This document shows, piece by piece, positions 16,824-25,559 of a DNA stretch of 64,000 nt. A model generated the notes under the pieces. That model was not told the DNA's origin and ran no database searches. It saw nothing but the letters and a program-made list of their open reading frames with translations. The first letter of the stretch is position 1; each line of letters begins with the position of its first letter. The DNA is from Dyadobacter soli. GTDB taxonomy: Bacteria > Bacteroidota > Bacteroidia > Cytophagales > Spirosomataceae. The stretch is from the NCBI RefSeq assembly GCF_900101885.1, contig NZ_FNAN01000023.1:61887-125886 (forward strand). Direction: 5' to 3'. The position numbers and the translations under genes are program-made.

Positions 16824-18266
16824 TTAAATAGTAACTCTCAACCTCGCGGTGGGTATATTCAACTGCTCGCGGTACTTCGCCACCGTACGCCGGGCGACGG
16901 AATAGCTTCTTTCCGCAAGCATATCTGTAATTTGTTGGTCATTGTATGGATGGCGCTTATCCTCTTCCGCCACTATCTCGCGGATCGCCTCCTGGATCTC
17001 GCGGTTGGAAACCTCGGTACCGTCCTCATTCGTCACGCCTTCCGTGAACAGGTCTTTCAGCAGCACAATGCCGAATGGCGTCTGCACATATTTGTTGGTC
17101 GTAACCCGAGATACGGTAGAAATGTCCATATCGATGATTTCCGCCACGTCTTTCAGGATCATCGGGCGAAGTTTCTTGATATCGCCGGTTTGGAAGTAGT
17201 CGTATTGCAGCCTCACAATCGCCTTCAACGTATTCAGCATCGTGTTTTCGCGCTGCTTGATAGCGTCGATGAACCATTTGGCCGAATTCATCTTGTTTTT
17301 GAGGAACTGGTTGGTGGCCTTATCCCGCTTTTCCTCCGCCATTTGGGTAAAAACCTTGTTCAGCTTCAAGGCAGGGCTGTTTCCCCAGGTAAGCTGCACT
17401 TCGATCTCCCCGTCTTCCGTATACCACAGCATGAAATCCGGCTTAATGCTTTCGTTCACGATCGAGTCGTTGCGGAGGCCCGATGCCGGTTTCGGATTGA
17501 GTGTGGTGATCAGCTGAATGGCCTTTTTTAACGATTCCTCGTCCAGCCCGGTAATCCGCATGATCTTGTCGTAATTACGAGATCCCAGCTCGTCGAATGC
17601 ATCGCAGACGATCTTGTAAGACCATTTCCAGGTATCGTTCTGGTTGTCCATACGGTTGAGCTGGATGAGCAGGCATTCCCGCAAATCACTGGCCGCTATG
17701 CCGGGCGGATCGAGCTGTTGGATAATTTTCAGCATCGTGTTCACTTCGTCGGTGTCGATAAACATGCTGTTCGCAAATGAAATATCGTCCGCAATCACAT
17801 CGCTTTCCCTTCTGAGGAACCCGTCCTCGTCCAGTGAGTCGAGGATGAAGTCCGCGATCAGTTGCTGACGCTCATCCAGTTGCAGAAAGTGTACCTGCTG
17901 CTTAAGGTCGTCCCTGAAAGAGATCGCCTCCACCATCGGCCGGGTATATAATTCGTTGTCCGCCGACTGGTTGTTTGCATACGTTTTATAGTCGGGAATG
18001 TCGTCGTCGCGGAACTCGTCCCAGTCGTAATAATCTTGTACGGAATTATCTTCGCCGCCCGACGAATTGTCCGCATCGTCGAACTCTTCGGGTGCATCTT
18101 CCGACGTACTTTCCTCCTTCCCCTCTTCCAGTATAGGGTTTTCTTCCAGTTCTTCCTTAATCCTTTGTTCAAGCTCCATTGTAGTCAGGTGCAGTAAATT
18201 CAGCATCTGAATTTGCAAGGGAGAGTATTTTAAAGTCTGTCTCTGCGTCTGCGTCTGTCTTTGCAT
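16824..18266 (-). CDS. rpoN: RNA polymerase sigma-54 factor RpoN
   Basis: This 480-residue sigma-54 is of usual length. Region I at the N-terminus is Gln/Leu-rich (LKYSPLQIQMLNLLHL) and binds activator and core. An acidic region II lies at about 45-90 (many Asp/Glu), then the core-binding domain, a helix-turn-helix, and the RpoN box ARRTVAKYR near residue 460 that reads the -24 element. It is the first gene of an operon with an NtrC-type activator and its kinase, an arrangement that makes the whole sigma-54 switch co-expressed. The 460 bases upstream hold no clear gene; no strong promoter match was found there. Confidence 0.96.
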   Translation of the reverse strand: MQRQTQTQRQTLKYSPLQIQMLNLLHLTTMELEQRIKEELEENPILEEGKEESTSEDAPEEFDDADNSSGGEDNSVQDYYDWDEFRDDDIPDYKTYANNQSADNELYTRPMVEAISFRDDLKQQVHFLQLDERQQLIADFILDSLDEDGFLRRESDVIADDISFANSMFIDTDEVNTMLKIIQQLDPPGIAASDLRECLLIQLNRMDNQNDTWKWSYKIVCDAFDELGSRNYDKIMRITGLDEESLKKAIQLITTLNPKPASGLRNDSIVNESIKPDFMLWYTEDGEIEVQLTWGNSPALKLNKVFTQMAEEKRDKATNQFLKNKMNSAKWFIDAIKQRENTMLNTLKAIVRLQYDYFQTGDIKKLRPMILKDVAEIIDMDISTVSRVTTNKYVQTPFGIVLLKDLFTEGVTNEDGTEVSNREIQEAIREIVAEEDKRHPYNDQQITDMLAERSYSVARRTVAKYREQLNIPTARLRVTI

Positions 18267-18726
18267 ATAGCAACTAAGGGTAAAATTTACATTCTCTTGG
18301 TGCTTTAAATTTACGACTCTTTATCCAATCTTGACTCAACGGAGAGGTGCGTTACCGAAGATTGCGTAGTTATTTCCACATACTGAGTACAATATTTCAG
18401 AATGTAGAGCTACTCCCCATCCAAAAACGCCCCCGCAGCCACGCTGATCGGCTTTTGCCAAGGCGTCCGACACGGTGATAATCATACGGACACTTTACGC
18501 TTCTGCTACCAGCACCTGCTCGCTGGCCGCCTCATCTGACTGAAAATCAAAAGATATCGTATATTTAAAAGGATCACGACTATCGTTTCTCCCCGTGCCG
18601 TGATGCTGCCTGCGCAACATTACCCACGTTGAAACGGTACTATACGAAATGCAAAACCCTTGCCCGTCCATATACGACGAAACCCTCCGGCAAGGAAGGG
18701 TTTCGTTCAATGAATATGAATATTGG
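18267..18726. other. Intergenic region upstream of rpoN, no clear gene
   Basis: This stretch of 460 bases separates the rpoN start from the 103-residue gene. An 88-codon reading frame on the minus strand (18495-18761) looks unnatural and overlaps the neighbouring gene, so it is not called. The only structural element seen is the hairpin at 18677-18706. The region may carry the rpoN promoter; AT-rich TAAATTT stretches near 18283 and 18309 are weak -7-like candidates. Confidence 0.4.
18677..18706 (-). terminator. Strong hairpin downstream of the YtxH operon
   Basis: ACGAAACCCT pairs perfectly with AGGGTTTCGT (10 bp) around a 10-base loop, 21 bases after the stop of the 103-residue gene on the minus strand. 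No long U-tract follows, so it may be a 3'-end stabiliser or a factor-assisted terminator. Confidence 0.45.
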
Positions 18727-19038
18727 TCAGGCTGGCTGCAAAGGCTTCTCGTCGGTCGCATTCTTGACCCAGTACAAGCCTTTCAGCAACAACTCCCTTC
18801 CTTCTTCCACACCATGCTTCATAATGACTTTTTCAATCAGCAGCGGCGCGATCAGATTGAACGGAGCCGGAAGGCGCCTGAGCGCGGTTCTTCCCAGCAA
18901 TGCACCTAGCCCGACTTCTACGCCCCGCCCGGCAATGCCCTCGGGGCCCGCAGCCATCAGGTCTTTGAAGTAGTCGATCGTCCCAGAAACGGTTTCTTTC
19001 ACCTTCCGCGACTTCGCAGGTTCACCGGTTGAGTCCAT
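18727..19038 (-). CDS. Small conserved-looking protein next to YtxH gene, unknown
   Basis: This 103-residue protein is not recognised. It has a polar N-terminus, a middle part with a glycine-rich helix (GRGVEVGLGALLGR) and a hydrophobic segment at about residues 57-72 (LPAPFNLIAPLLIEKV) that may be membrane-associated. A charged C-terminus follows. It begins 11 bases after the YtxH-type gene and is probably co-transcribed with it. Together they resemble small envelope stress proteins that are induced jointly, which is inference from context. A sigma-54-like promoter candidate lies upstream of the pair. Confidence 0.7.
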   Translation of the reverse strand: MDSTGEPAKSRKVKETVSGTIDYFKDLMAAGPEGIAGRGVEVGLGALLGRTALRRLPAPFNLIAPLLIEKVIMKHGVEEGRELLLKGLYWVKNATDEKPLQPA

Positions 19039-19049
19039 GGCTGTTCATA

Positions 19050-19334
19050 TTAAAGATTACCTACCTGTTCGCGTGCACTGTCGACGTACTCCTCAGCTTT
19101 TCCGGCTGCTTCGTCGGCGTACGCTTCGCCCTCCTTTTTGAGCTGGCCCGCTGCGTCGGCCGCTTTCGCTTTGCTTTTCTCCAATGCGGCTATCAGATCA
19201 CCTGCGAGGTCGTTGGTTTTCTTTTTCAGTTTTTTGATCGTCTTCTTGCTATCCTCCGGTGCCAGCAGCAAACCGATCACCGCACCGGCTACCGCCGCTG
19301 TTACTATCCCTAAAATGATTTTGTTCGTTGACAT
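19050..19334 (-). CDS. YtxH-domain protein (general-stress type)
   Basis: This 94-residue protein begins with a single membrane helix at about residues 5-25, whose Gly/Ala-rich sequence ends in LLLAPEDSKKT, the hallmark of YtxH proteins. A long Lys/Glu/Ala-rich amphipathic tail with coiled-coil character follows. YtxH proteins are small membrane-anchored proteins linked to stress responses; their biochemical role is unknown. The gene leads a two-gene operon with the 103-residue protein. A sigma-54-like element on the minus strand (19465-19479) lies 131 bases before its start, suggesting control by the nearby RpoN system. Confidence 0.8.
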   Translation of the reverse strand: MSTNKIILGIVTAAVAGAVIGLLLAPEDSKKTIKKLKKKTNDLAGDLIAALEKSKAKAADAAGQLKKEGEAYADEAAGKAEEYVDSAREQVGNL

Positions 19335-19424
19335 AACACACGTGTTTTAATGTGGATCATTTGGTTTCAAACAAAACCGTCGCAAATCCTGTACCAATCG
19401 GGCTATGGCTTAGCCGCCTTTAAA

Positions 19425-19440
19425 TGGCAGGATTATTGCC
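19425..19440 (+). promoter_or_regulatory. Candidate sigma-54 promoter for the single-domain regulator
   Basis: TGGCAGG-ATTA-TTGCC matches the -24/-12 consensus (TGGCACG-N4-TTGCW) with the exact 11-base register between the GG and GC dinucleotides. It points to the response regulator at 19545, giving a leader of about 95 bases. The sigma-54 gene is about 1.2 kb away. Confidence 0.55.
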
Positions 19441-19464
19441 TTGCTTAACCCGAAAGGTTAGTTT

Positions 19465-19479
19465 GCAATCCAAATGCCG
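19465..19479 (-). promoter_or_regulatory. Candidate divergent sigma-54 promoter for the YtxH operon
   Basis: On the minus strand the sequence CGGCATT-TGGA-TTGCA has the invariant GG and GC of -24/-12 promoters in correct register, with C instead of T at the first position. It points to the YtxH-type gene and lies 24 bases from the opposite candidate. Confidence 0.4.
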
Positions 19480-19544
19480 TGCATACGGCAAAGGAAAATA
19501 CCTCCACTACCGATGACTGAAATTATTACTTCTCACACGGCGCT

Positions 19545-19922
19545 ATGAAAATTGTTATAATTGAAGATGAAAGGGACTTGGGAGTGTTGATGCGCAATTT
19601 TCTGATAAGGCAACTGAATATTAAAACACCCGAAGGCAATGTCCGGGTGGTAGCTTCATTAACCGAAGGTCTTGATTGTGTCCGGGATATGAGCCCCGAT
19701 TGGATATTCATAGACAACAACTTACCCGACGGCAAAGGCGTTCAGGCAATCCGCCAGATACGCGACGTACACCCGGGTAAAAATGCAAAAGTGGTGATGA
19801 TGAGCGCCATGACGAATCTGAGAGACGAAGCTTTCAGAAACGGCGCCGACTTTTTCCTCGATAAACCCATAAGCTTTGTAGAAGTCAAGAATATCTTCAC
19901 AAAACCAGCAACCGAAATCTGA
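19545..19922 (+). CDS. Single-domain response regulator (CheY-like)
   Basis: This 125-residue protein is a receiver domain alone: acidic pocket IIEDERD near residues 5-10, phospho-acceptor Asp in WIFIDNNLPDG (near residue 49), Ser/Thr in MMSAM and Lys in FFLDKPIS. There is no output domain, so it must act by protein contact or as a phosphate relay. A good partner candidate is the receiver-PAS-kinase of the rpoN operon, which has its own receiver; this is inference. A sigma-54-like promoter lies about 105 bases upstream. It is convergent with the TPR gene. Confidence 0.85.
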   Translation: MKIVIIEDERDLGVLMRNFLIRQLNIKTPEGNVRVVASLTEGLDCVRDMSPDWIFIDNNLPDGKGVQAIRQIRDVHPGKNAKVVMMSAMTNLRDEAFRNGADFFLDKPISFVEVKNIFTKPATEI

Positions 19923-20048
19923 GCATTTACAGGATTGGCATCACAACGAATCGTGGAAATACTTGCATCAATTGGGGATTCACCCTGGTTGTCCGTAGAA
20001 AATATTGCACAAAGCGAGCAACAGTAGTGGTTTAGCACGGGTTAACTT

Positions 20049-22325
20049 CTAAAACAGTACGGGGCATTTCGTCCCCGATCTCGCCCTGCTACCCGGCATT
20101 TTCACTTTCTGACTGCGGTAACGCGTGTGCTTTTTCTTCACCGCATCGCCTTTCTTTTTCTCGTAAGGAACGAGCTTGAAATCGTATTCGGGGATAAAAT
20201 AATCTTCCTTGTACTCGGCCACCGGCAAAGGCATGTAGTGGCGGCCCGGGAAGGTAAGCACGTCGTATTCGTAGTCGTAGAGGTAGATTGTCACGAAACC
20301 GTCGCGGCTGTATTTAATTCCGATGTCGGAGAACGGACTATTTTCGTCGGACGACGCCACGAGCCGCATCATTTCCTGCTGCTTACCTTTCACGAGCACA
20401 TTCATATTGTATTGGAACACACGGTGCAGCGAGTCGATCTGGATAGCAATGCCGAGGTAGTATTTTGCATCTTTGAGCCGTTCCTGGCCTGCATACATTA
20501 TCGCCGTATTGTTCAATGCACTTTTGTCCTGGTAGTTCTGATAGCTCAGCTTCGCATCGTCGTATCGCTCCATGTAACGGTACACATTGCCCTGGTTCAC
20601 ATTATAGAACTTCCGGCCCGGTGCGGCAGCCATTGCAAGTTTGAAATCCTCGAATGCCCCGTCATACCGGGCGTTGGCTTCGTTCACCTGGTGTTTCTGG
20701 TCGTGCCGGTTACCAATGTACGCCTGCACGATGCCGTGGTTGTTGTGCAAAAACGGCAGCTCCGGCTTCTCGCGGACGAGGCTGTCGAAAACGGCCATGG
20801 ACTTATCCAGCTGGTCGTTTTCCAGCAATGCGATCCCCCAGCCATTTTGCGCATTCACATTGGCCCGGTTCAGCGAAACCGCCTTTTTGAAAACCTGGTA
20901 GCCCTTTTTGTACATATCGAAATGCAGCAGCAGGTTGCCGTAGTTGCTCCACATCAGGTCGTAACCCTGCTCGTACTGCAACGCCTTGGCAAGGTATTGC
21001 CCCGCCTCCGAATACCGTTTCAAGTCGATCATAATGCCGCTCAATCCCGCCAGTGCCTCGTATCGGATCGGATCGAGCTTGATCGCCTTCTGGAAGTCCT
21101 CCTGCGCCAGGGCCGTCTTTTTTAAGTAGTATTCTGAAAAAGCTTTGGTCACAAAAAGATCGGCGAAGAACTTGTTGTCCTCGTTCAATGCCTTCTCGCC
21201 TTTCTTGAAATCTTTGAGCGCCTGGTCGTATTTCCTCTGACCGTAATTCGCGACGGCGCGGCCCAGGTAGGCAGGTAAATAGGTCGAATCCTTTTTGATT
21301 ACCCGGTCGAAAAGCGTGAATGCCGTCTGGTACTCGTGTTTGGAAAGGTGCGTATTCGCGATGCCGGACTGTAATGCGGGTGTTTCGCGCTTCAACGTCG
21401 ATGCCAGCTTGTAATACCGCTGCGCCTCACCGATCTGATGCAGGCCGTAGCACGAATGCGCCATCCCCAGGTAAGCATCGCCCCGGAAGGTGCGGTCGTC
21501 GGTTTCGAGGTATTTTTCAAAAACGGCCTTCGCCATTCCGAACTGGCTGAGCGAAAGCAGCGCATTCGCATAACGTATCTGCGCCTTCGGGTGCGTACGT
21601 GCGACTTTCTCGAAATCCTTCACGGCCCGCTTTTCGTTGCCGGTGCGCATCAGGATGTCGCCGCGTTGCAGGCGGTAAGCCATTTCGTCCTTCTGGCGGA
21701 TCGCGGTCGTCAGCTCGTCCACCGCCTCTTCCAGCCTGCCGCCGTACTTGTGGACCATCCCGAGGTTGAAATTCCATTTACCACCGGTATTTTTTGCGGA
21801 ATTATCGGTCGCGTACCTGGCGGCTTCATTGTATCGTTTCTGCTTGCCGAGCGCCACGAGGCTATTCACTATTGCCGCAGAACTACCGGGAGCATCGAAG
21901 AAGTCTTTACGTGCCGCATCATATTTACCCGATAGCATTGCAAAAAGCCCCCGGTTATAATGCAAAAGCGGATCGAGCTCGCCGAGGTCGAGCGTTTCCA
22001 TAATGTGCAATGCCTTTTGATAATTGCCGGTAAGCGCGAGGATAACCGCCTCGTTGTTCATCCGCTGTACCGAATCGGAAGGTTGGAAAGCCTGTTTATG
22101 ATAGGCAGCGTAGGCGGCCTGCAAGGTGCGGACGCCACGCTGATATTCTTCACCTCTCAATAATGCTGGATTATTTTCCTCGAAGGACTTATTAAAAACA
22201 GGTAGAAGTTCTTTTACAATTTTTTGGCACTCACTAAAATCCTGGGCTGCGACTTGCCGCGGCACTAACACCGTCAACATCAGCAACATACCTGTCATCA
22301 CAAGTAAGCAGATTTTCTGTACCAT
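20049..22325 (-). CDS. Large exported tetratricopeptide-repeat protein
   Basis: This 758-residue protein has an N-terminal signal peptide (about 28 residues, ending VAAQ), so it lies in the periplasm or is anchored at the outer membrane. TPR helices start near residue 90 and fill the chain to about residue 650. Recurrent motifs include A-x-x-x-Y-x-x-A-L-x-D-F and LDPIRYEALAGLSGIM. A lysine- and arginine-rich C-terminus follows a short beta-rich segment (about 660-730). TPR arrays bind other proteins; no enzymatic domain is seen. It is a single gene flanked by a convergent regulator gene and the maltose module. A possible -7 box (TAAATTTC) lies upstream but is weak. Confidence 0.8.
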   Translation of the reverse strand: MVQKICLLVMTGMLLMLTVLVPRQVAAQDFSECQKIVKELLPVFNKSFEENNPALLRGEEYQRGVRTLQAAYAAYHKQAFQPSDSVQRMNNEAVILALTGNYQKALHIMETLDLGELDPLLHYNRGLFAMLSGKYDAARKDFFDAPGSSAAIVNSLVALGKQKRYNEAARYATDNSAKNTGGKWNFNLGMVHKYGGRLEEAVDELTTAIRQKDEMAYRLQRGDILMRTGNEKRAVKDFEKVARTHPKAQIRYANALLSLSQFGMAKAVFEKYLETDDRTFRGDAYLGMAHSCYGLHQIGEAQRYYKLASTLKRETPALQSGIANTHLSKHEYQTAFTLFDRVIKKDSTYLPAYLGRAVANYGQRKYDQALKDFKKGEKALNEDNKFFADLFVTKAFSEYYLKKTALAQEDFQKAIKLDPIRYEALAGLSGIMIDLKRYSEAGQYLAKALQYEQGYDLMWSNYGNLLLHFDMYKKGYQVFKKAVSLNRANVNAQNGWGIALLENDQLDKSMAVFDSLVREKPELPFLHNNHGIVQAYIGNRHDQKHQVNEANARYDGAFEDFKLAMAAAPGRKFYNVNQGNVYRYMERYDDAKLSYQNYQDKSALNNTAIMYAGQERLKDAKYYLGIAIQIDSLHRVFQYNMNVLVKGKQQEMMRLVASSDENSPFSDIGIKYSRDGFVTIYLYDYEYDVLTFPGRHYMPLPVAEYKEDYFIPEYDFKLVPYEKKKGDAVKKKHTRYRSQKVKMPGSRARSGTKCPVLF

Positions 22326-22466
22326 AGGGGGTGCTTAATGGCTCAAAAGCCACTAACCTACAAGTAATCAGGGAAATTTACAATAATTGCTAAGACCGTT
22401 TGCTAATTTGCAGGTATAATATAATTTTTTAAATAAATAACATCATTTTAAGTAAACTACCGGTGA

Positions 22467-24782
22467 TTAGAGTTGCACGGAAGCCAGCGCATCGATAAAA
22501 ACCTGTTTATCATTAACCAGAACTGTCAGAGCACTTTCCGAGGCGTTTTCAATGGAAATCGACTGCTGCGAGACGGTTACCTTCAGCAATGTACCTCTGA
22601 ACCCGATCCGGAACGAATATCCCTCCCATTGGTCGGGAATGTACGGTTTGAAGGACAGCATACCGTTCGTTACGCGCTGCCCGGCAAAGCCTTTCACGAC
22701 GCTCATCCACGTACCGGCCATCGAAGTAATATGAAGGCCGTCCTCAGTGTCATTATTGTAATCGTCCAAATCCAGACGGGCCGTACGCAGGTACATTTCA
22801 TAAGCTTTTTCCCGCAAACCAAGTCCGGCCGCGAGTATGGAATGCACGCAAGGCGATAACGACGACTCATGCACGGTCATCGGTTCGTAAAACTCGAAGT
22901 TGCGGCGGATAGTCGCTGCATCGAACTCGTGTTCGAAGAAGTACAGCCCTTGCAGTACATCCGCTTGCTTGATGAAGCATGAGCGCAATATCCTGTCCCA
23001 CGACCACCGCTGGTTGATCGGACGCTGTCCGGCAATGTCCGTGACGGTCAGCAATTCTTTGTCGAGGAATCCCTGCTGCTGCAAATACACCTGCCTGTTT
23101 TCATCGAACGGATAATGCATGTTGTCCACAATGCGCTTCCAATCGGGGAGTTCCGCATTCAGTTGCAGGTTTGTTTTGAAAATGATTTCGTTGAGCTTGC
23201 GGGAATCTTCTTTCCACAGCTTATCGATCACTTCCAGCGTGTACCGCAGCGTCCAGCAGGCGATGTAGTTGGTATACCAGTTGTTGTTGACATTGTTTTC
23301 ATACTCATTCGGCCCCGTCACGCCCAGCATTACATACTGTCCCTTATCCTTCGACCAGTTGATGCGCTGCTTCCAGAACCGGGAAATACCGATCAGCACT
23401 TCAAGACCCAGGTCGTTGACATAGCTTTCGTCGCCCGTGTAGCGGGTATAATCGTAAATGGCGTACGCAATGGCACCGTTCCGGTGGATCTCCTCGAAAG
23501 TGATTTCCCACTCGTTGTGGCATTCCTCGCCGTTCATCGTCACCATCGGGTAAAGCGCCGCGCCGTCGGTGAAACCCAGCTTCGCCGCATTCTCGATGGC
23601 TTTCTGCAAATGCTTATGGCGATAAACAAGCAGGTTGCGCGCCACCTTTTCGTCGGCCGTGGAGAGATAGAACGGAATGCAGTAAGCCTCGGTATCCCAG
23701 TAGGTACTGCCGCCGTATTTCTCGCCGGTAAAGCCTTTCGGGCCAATATTCAGGCGCTCGTCTTCCCCGGTGTAGGTTTGACCTAAATGAAAGATATTGA
23801 ACCTTATACCCTGCTGCGCGGCCACGTCGCCGGCAATGGTAATGTCGTTTTTCTCCCACTTGCCTGCCCACGCCTGCACCTGCTCCGCGTACATGCGGTC
23901 GAAGCCCTTATCGGCAATGCGGGCAATGTAGGCTTTGGCATTGGGGATCAGCTCGTCGTGCGCATAGTTGGCCGATGAGAGGTTTACGGCATATTTATAA
24001 ATCGTGAGCTCCTGCCCTTCCCGGACTTCCAGCTGCGTACTGCCGTGCACATACTTGTCGCGCGCGATGTATTGCACCGATGGCTCGGCGGGCAGGCCAT
24101 TTAGTTTAAAATCAAATTTCATCCCGGTAGCGACGCGGAACTGCTCTACCTGGTAAGGATTGCTTTTCGTTTCGAGCACGAGATACCCTTCACACGCCTG
24201 CGCCTCGTGCGCGATGCCGTTCCAGAAAGACTCGTCGTAATTGGAATCGCGGTTGCGGATATTGCCGTCGAGGAAGGGCGTCATGCTGAAATGGTCGGTG
24301 AAGTTGAGCGGCACCATGCTGTAACTGATTGCTGCGGCCTCGTCGTCGGCCATGCTGCAAAAGCGTTTGGAATGAATGCGCAGCTTCCTGCCGCCCGAGA
24401 GCGTAACCGTGGCAGTGCGTTCGAGCACGCCTTCTTTCATATTGAGCACCCTGCGGAACTCCTCGATTTTGCAGGTATTCAGGTCGAGCAGCTCGGCACC
24501 GACGCGGATTTCGATGCCGGTCCAGTTGCAGGCATTGAGTACTTTGGCAAAATAGTTGGGATAACCGTTCTTCCACCAGCCTACCCGTGTTTTGTCAGGA
24601 AAATAAACACCCGCTACATAGTTACCGGGTAATGTTTTACCTGAATATCCTTCCTCGAAATTGCCGCGCTGGCCCATCCGGCCATTGCCGAGGCTCATGA
24701 GGCTTTCGGTGATTTCGTTATGTTCGGGGTGAAAACCTTCTTCTACGATGCACCATTCATCGTGCGTAATGTAATTCTTCAT
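22467..24782 (-). CDS. GH65 maltose phosphorylase-type enzyme
   Basis: This 771-residue enzyme belongs to glycoside hydrolase family 65, whose members split maltose or another alpha-glucobiose with phosphate to give beta-glucose 1-phosphate and glucose. Domain order is the N-terminal beta-sandwich (about 1-270), a helical linker, the (alpha/alpha)6 catalytic barrel (about 330-680) and a small C-terminal beta domain. The catalytic acid lies in the motif CHNEWEITFEEIHRN (421-435), and WDTEAYCIPF (362-371) and a KQADV stretch are also family hallmarks. There is no signal peptide. It overlaps the beta-phosphoglucomutase gene by 4 bases, the classical partner that converts beta-glucose 1-phosphate. 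Maltose is most likely, but kojibiose or trehalose are possible. Confidence 0.92.
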   Translation of the reverse strand: MKNYITHDEWCIVEEGFHPEHNEITESLMSLGNGRMGQRGNFEEGYSGKTLPGNYVAGVYFPDKTRVGWWKNGYPNYFAKVLNACNWTGIEIRVGAELLDLNTCKIEEFRRVLNMKEGVLERTATVTLSGGRKLRIHSKRFCSMADDEAAAISYSMVPLNFTDHFSMTPFLDGNIRNRDSNYDESFWNGIAHEAQACEGYLVLETKSNPYQVEQFRVATGMKFDFKLNGLPAEPSVQYIARDKYVHGSTQLEVREGQELTIYKYAVNLSSANYAHDELIPNAKAYIARIADKGFDRMYAEQVQAWAGKWEKNDITIAGDVAAQQGIRFNIFHLGQTYTGEDERLNIGPKGFTGEKYGGSTYWDTEAYCIPFYLSTADEKVARNLLVYRHKHLQKAIENAAKLGFTDGAALYPMVTMNGEECHNEWEITFEEIHRNGAIAYAIYDYTRYTGDESYVNDLGLEVLIGISRFWKQRINWSKDKGQYVMLGVTGPNEYENNVNNNWYTNYIACWTLRYTLEVIDKLWKEDSRKLNEIIFKTNLQLNAELPDWKRIVDNMHYPFDENRQVYLQQQGFLDKELLTVTDIAGQRPINQRWSWDRILRSCFIKQADVLQGLYFFEHEFDAATIRRNFEFYEPMTVHESSLSPCVHSILAAGLGLREKAYEMYLRTARLDLDDYNNDTEDGLHITSMAGTWMSVVKGFAGQRVTNGMLSFKPYIPDQWEGYSFRIGFRGTLLKVTVSQQSISIENASESALTVLVNDKQVFIDALASVQL

Positions 24783-25429
24783 ATGTTTTCCAATTGTGGC
24801 AAACCAAAATTTTCAAAACCGGGAACTACAATATCGGCCTCCATGAGTACCGATGCTTCCCCTATGCCGACAGCCAGCATTCCGGCCGCTTTGGCCGACT
24901 GGACACCTGCTACCGCATCCTCGAATACGGCGCAATGCGCCGGCGCAACATTCAAATCAGCCGCGCCCATGAGGAATACCTGCGGATCGGGCTTACCTTT
25001 CGTAATGCGGTTACCATCGACGATCGTATCGAAATAGTGCAGCATGCCGATTCTTTCGAGAATGACCTTCGCATTCTTGCTCGCCGAACCGAGTCCGCTC
25101 GGGATGCCGTTTTGTTTCAGCTCATCGAGAAAACGGCGTACGCCCGGCAATGCGTCGTCGGGTGTCATTTGCATGCAAAGTTCGAGGTAACGGGCGTTTT
25201 TGGCGGTGGCCCTGCGAAGCTTCTCTTCGTCGGACAGCTGAACGCCGCCGATCGATAGCACGATTTCGAGCGATTCCATGCGGCTTATGCCTTTGAGGCG
25301 TTCATTTTCTTCGCGCGTTAGGTCGAAACCGAGGTCTTGTGCCATTTCCCGCCAGGCAATGTAATGGAACTTGGCGGTATCGACGATTACCCCGTCGAGA
25401 TCAAAAAGGCAAGCTTGTATTGAGGGCAT
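24779..25429 (-). CDS. pgmB: Beta-phosphoglucomutase
   Basis: This 216-residue HAD-family enzyme interconverts beta-glucose 1-phosphate and glucose 6-phosphate. The start at 25429 is chosen because it gives MPSIQACLFDLDGVIVD directly before the catalytic loop; an in-frame codon at 25471 would add 14 atypical residues. Catalytic Asp10 and Asp12 are in FDLDGV, and the helical cap includes the KGISRMESLE stretch. The Ser/Thr motif is in GLGSASKNA, and Lys and acidic motifs are in KGKPDPQVF and VFEDAVAG. Its stop overlaps the start of the GH65 gene (ATGA), so translation is coupled and the product of the phosphorylase is passed on to glycolysis. Confidence 0.93.
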   Translation of the reverse strand: MPSIQACLFDLDGVIVDTAKFHYIAWREMAQDLGFDLTREENERLKGISRMESLEIVLSIGGVQLSDEEKLRRATAKNARYLELCMQMTPDDALPGVRRFLDELKQNGIPSGLGSASKNAKVILERIGMLHYFDTIVDGNRITKGKPDPQVFLMGAADLNVAPAHCAVFEDAVAGVQSAKAAGMLAVGIGEASVLMEADIVVPGFENFGLPQLENI

Positions 25430-25559
25430 AGATTCAAATTTAATATCTTGCAAAATAGTAAAAAATAGCAATTTGCTGCGTCAGGGCCGAAAGGCGGCCT
25501 GTAAGGTCTTGCGACAACGCGCTGCCGGCTTTCCTGTTACAACCATAAAACCGAAAGAA

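Noticed and set aside
18495-18761. 88-codon frame in the gap upstream of rpoN
   Set aside because: It overlaps the 103-residue gene, its composition is unnatural and no promoter or ribosome site supports it; it might be a remnant, but this cannot be shown.
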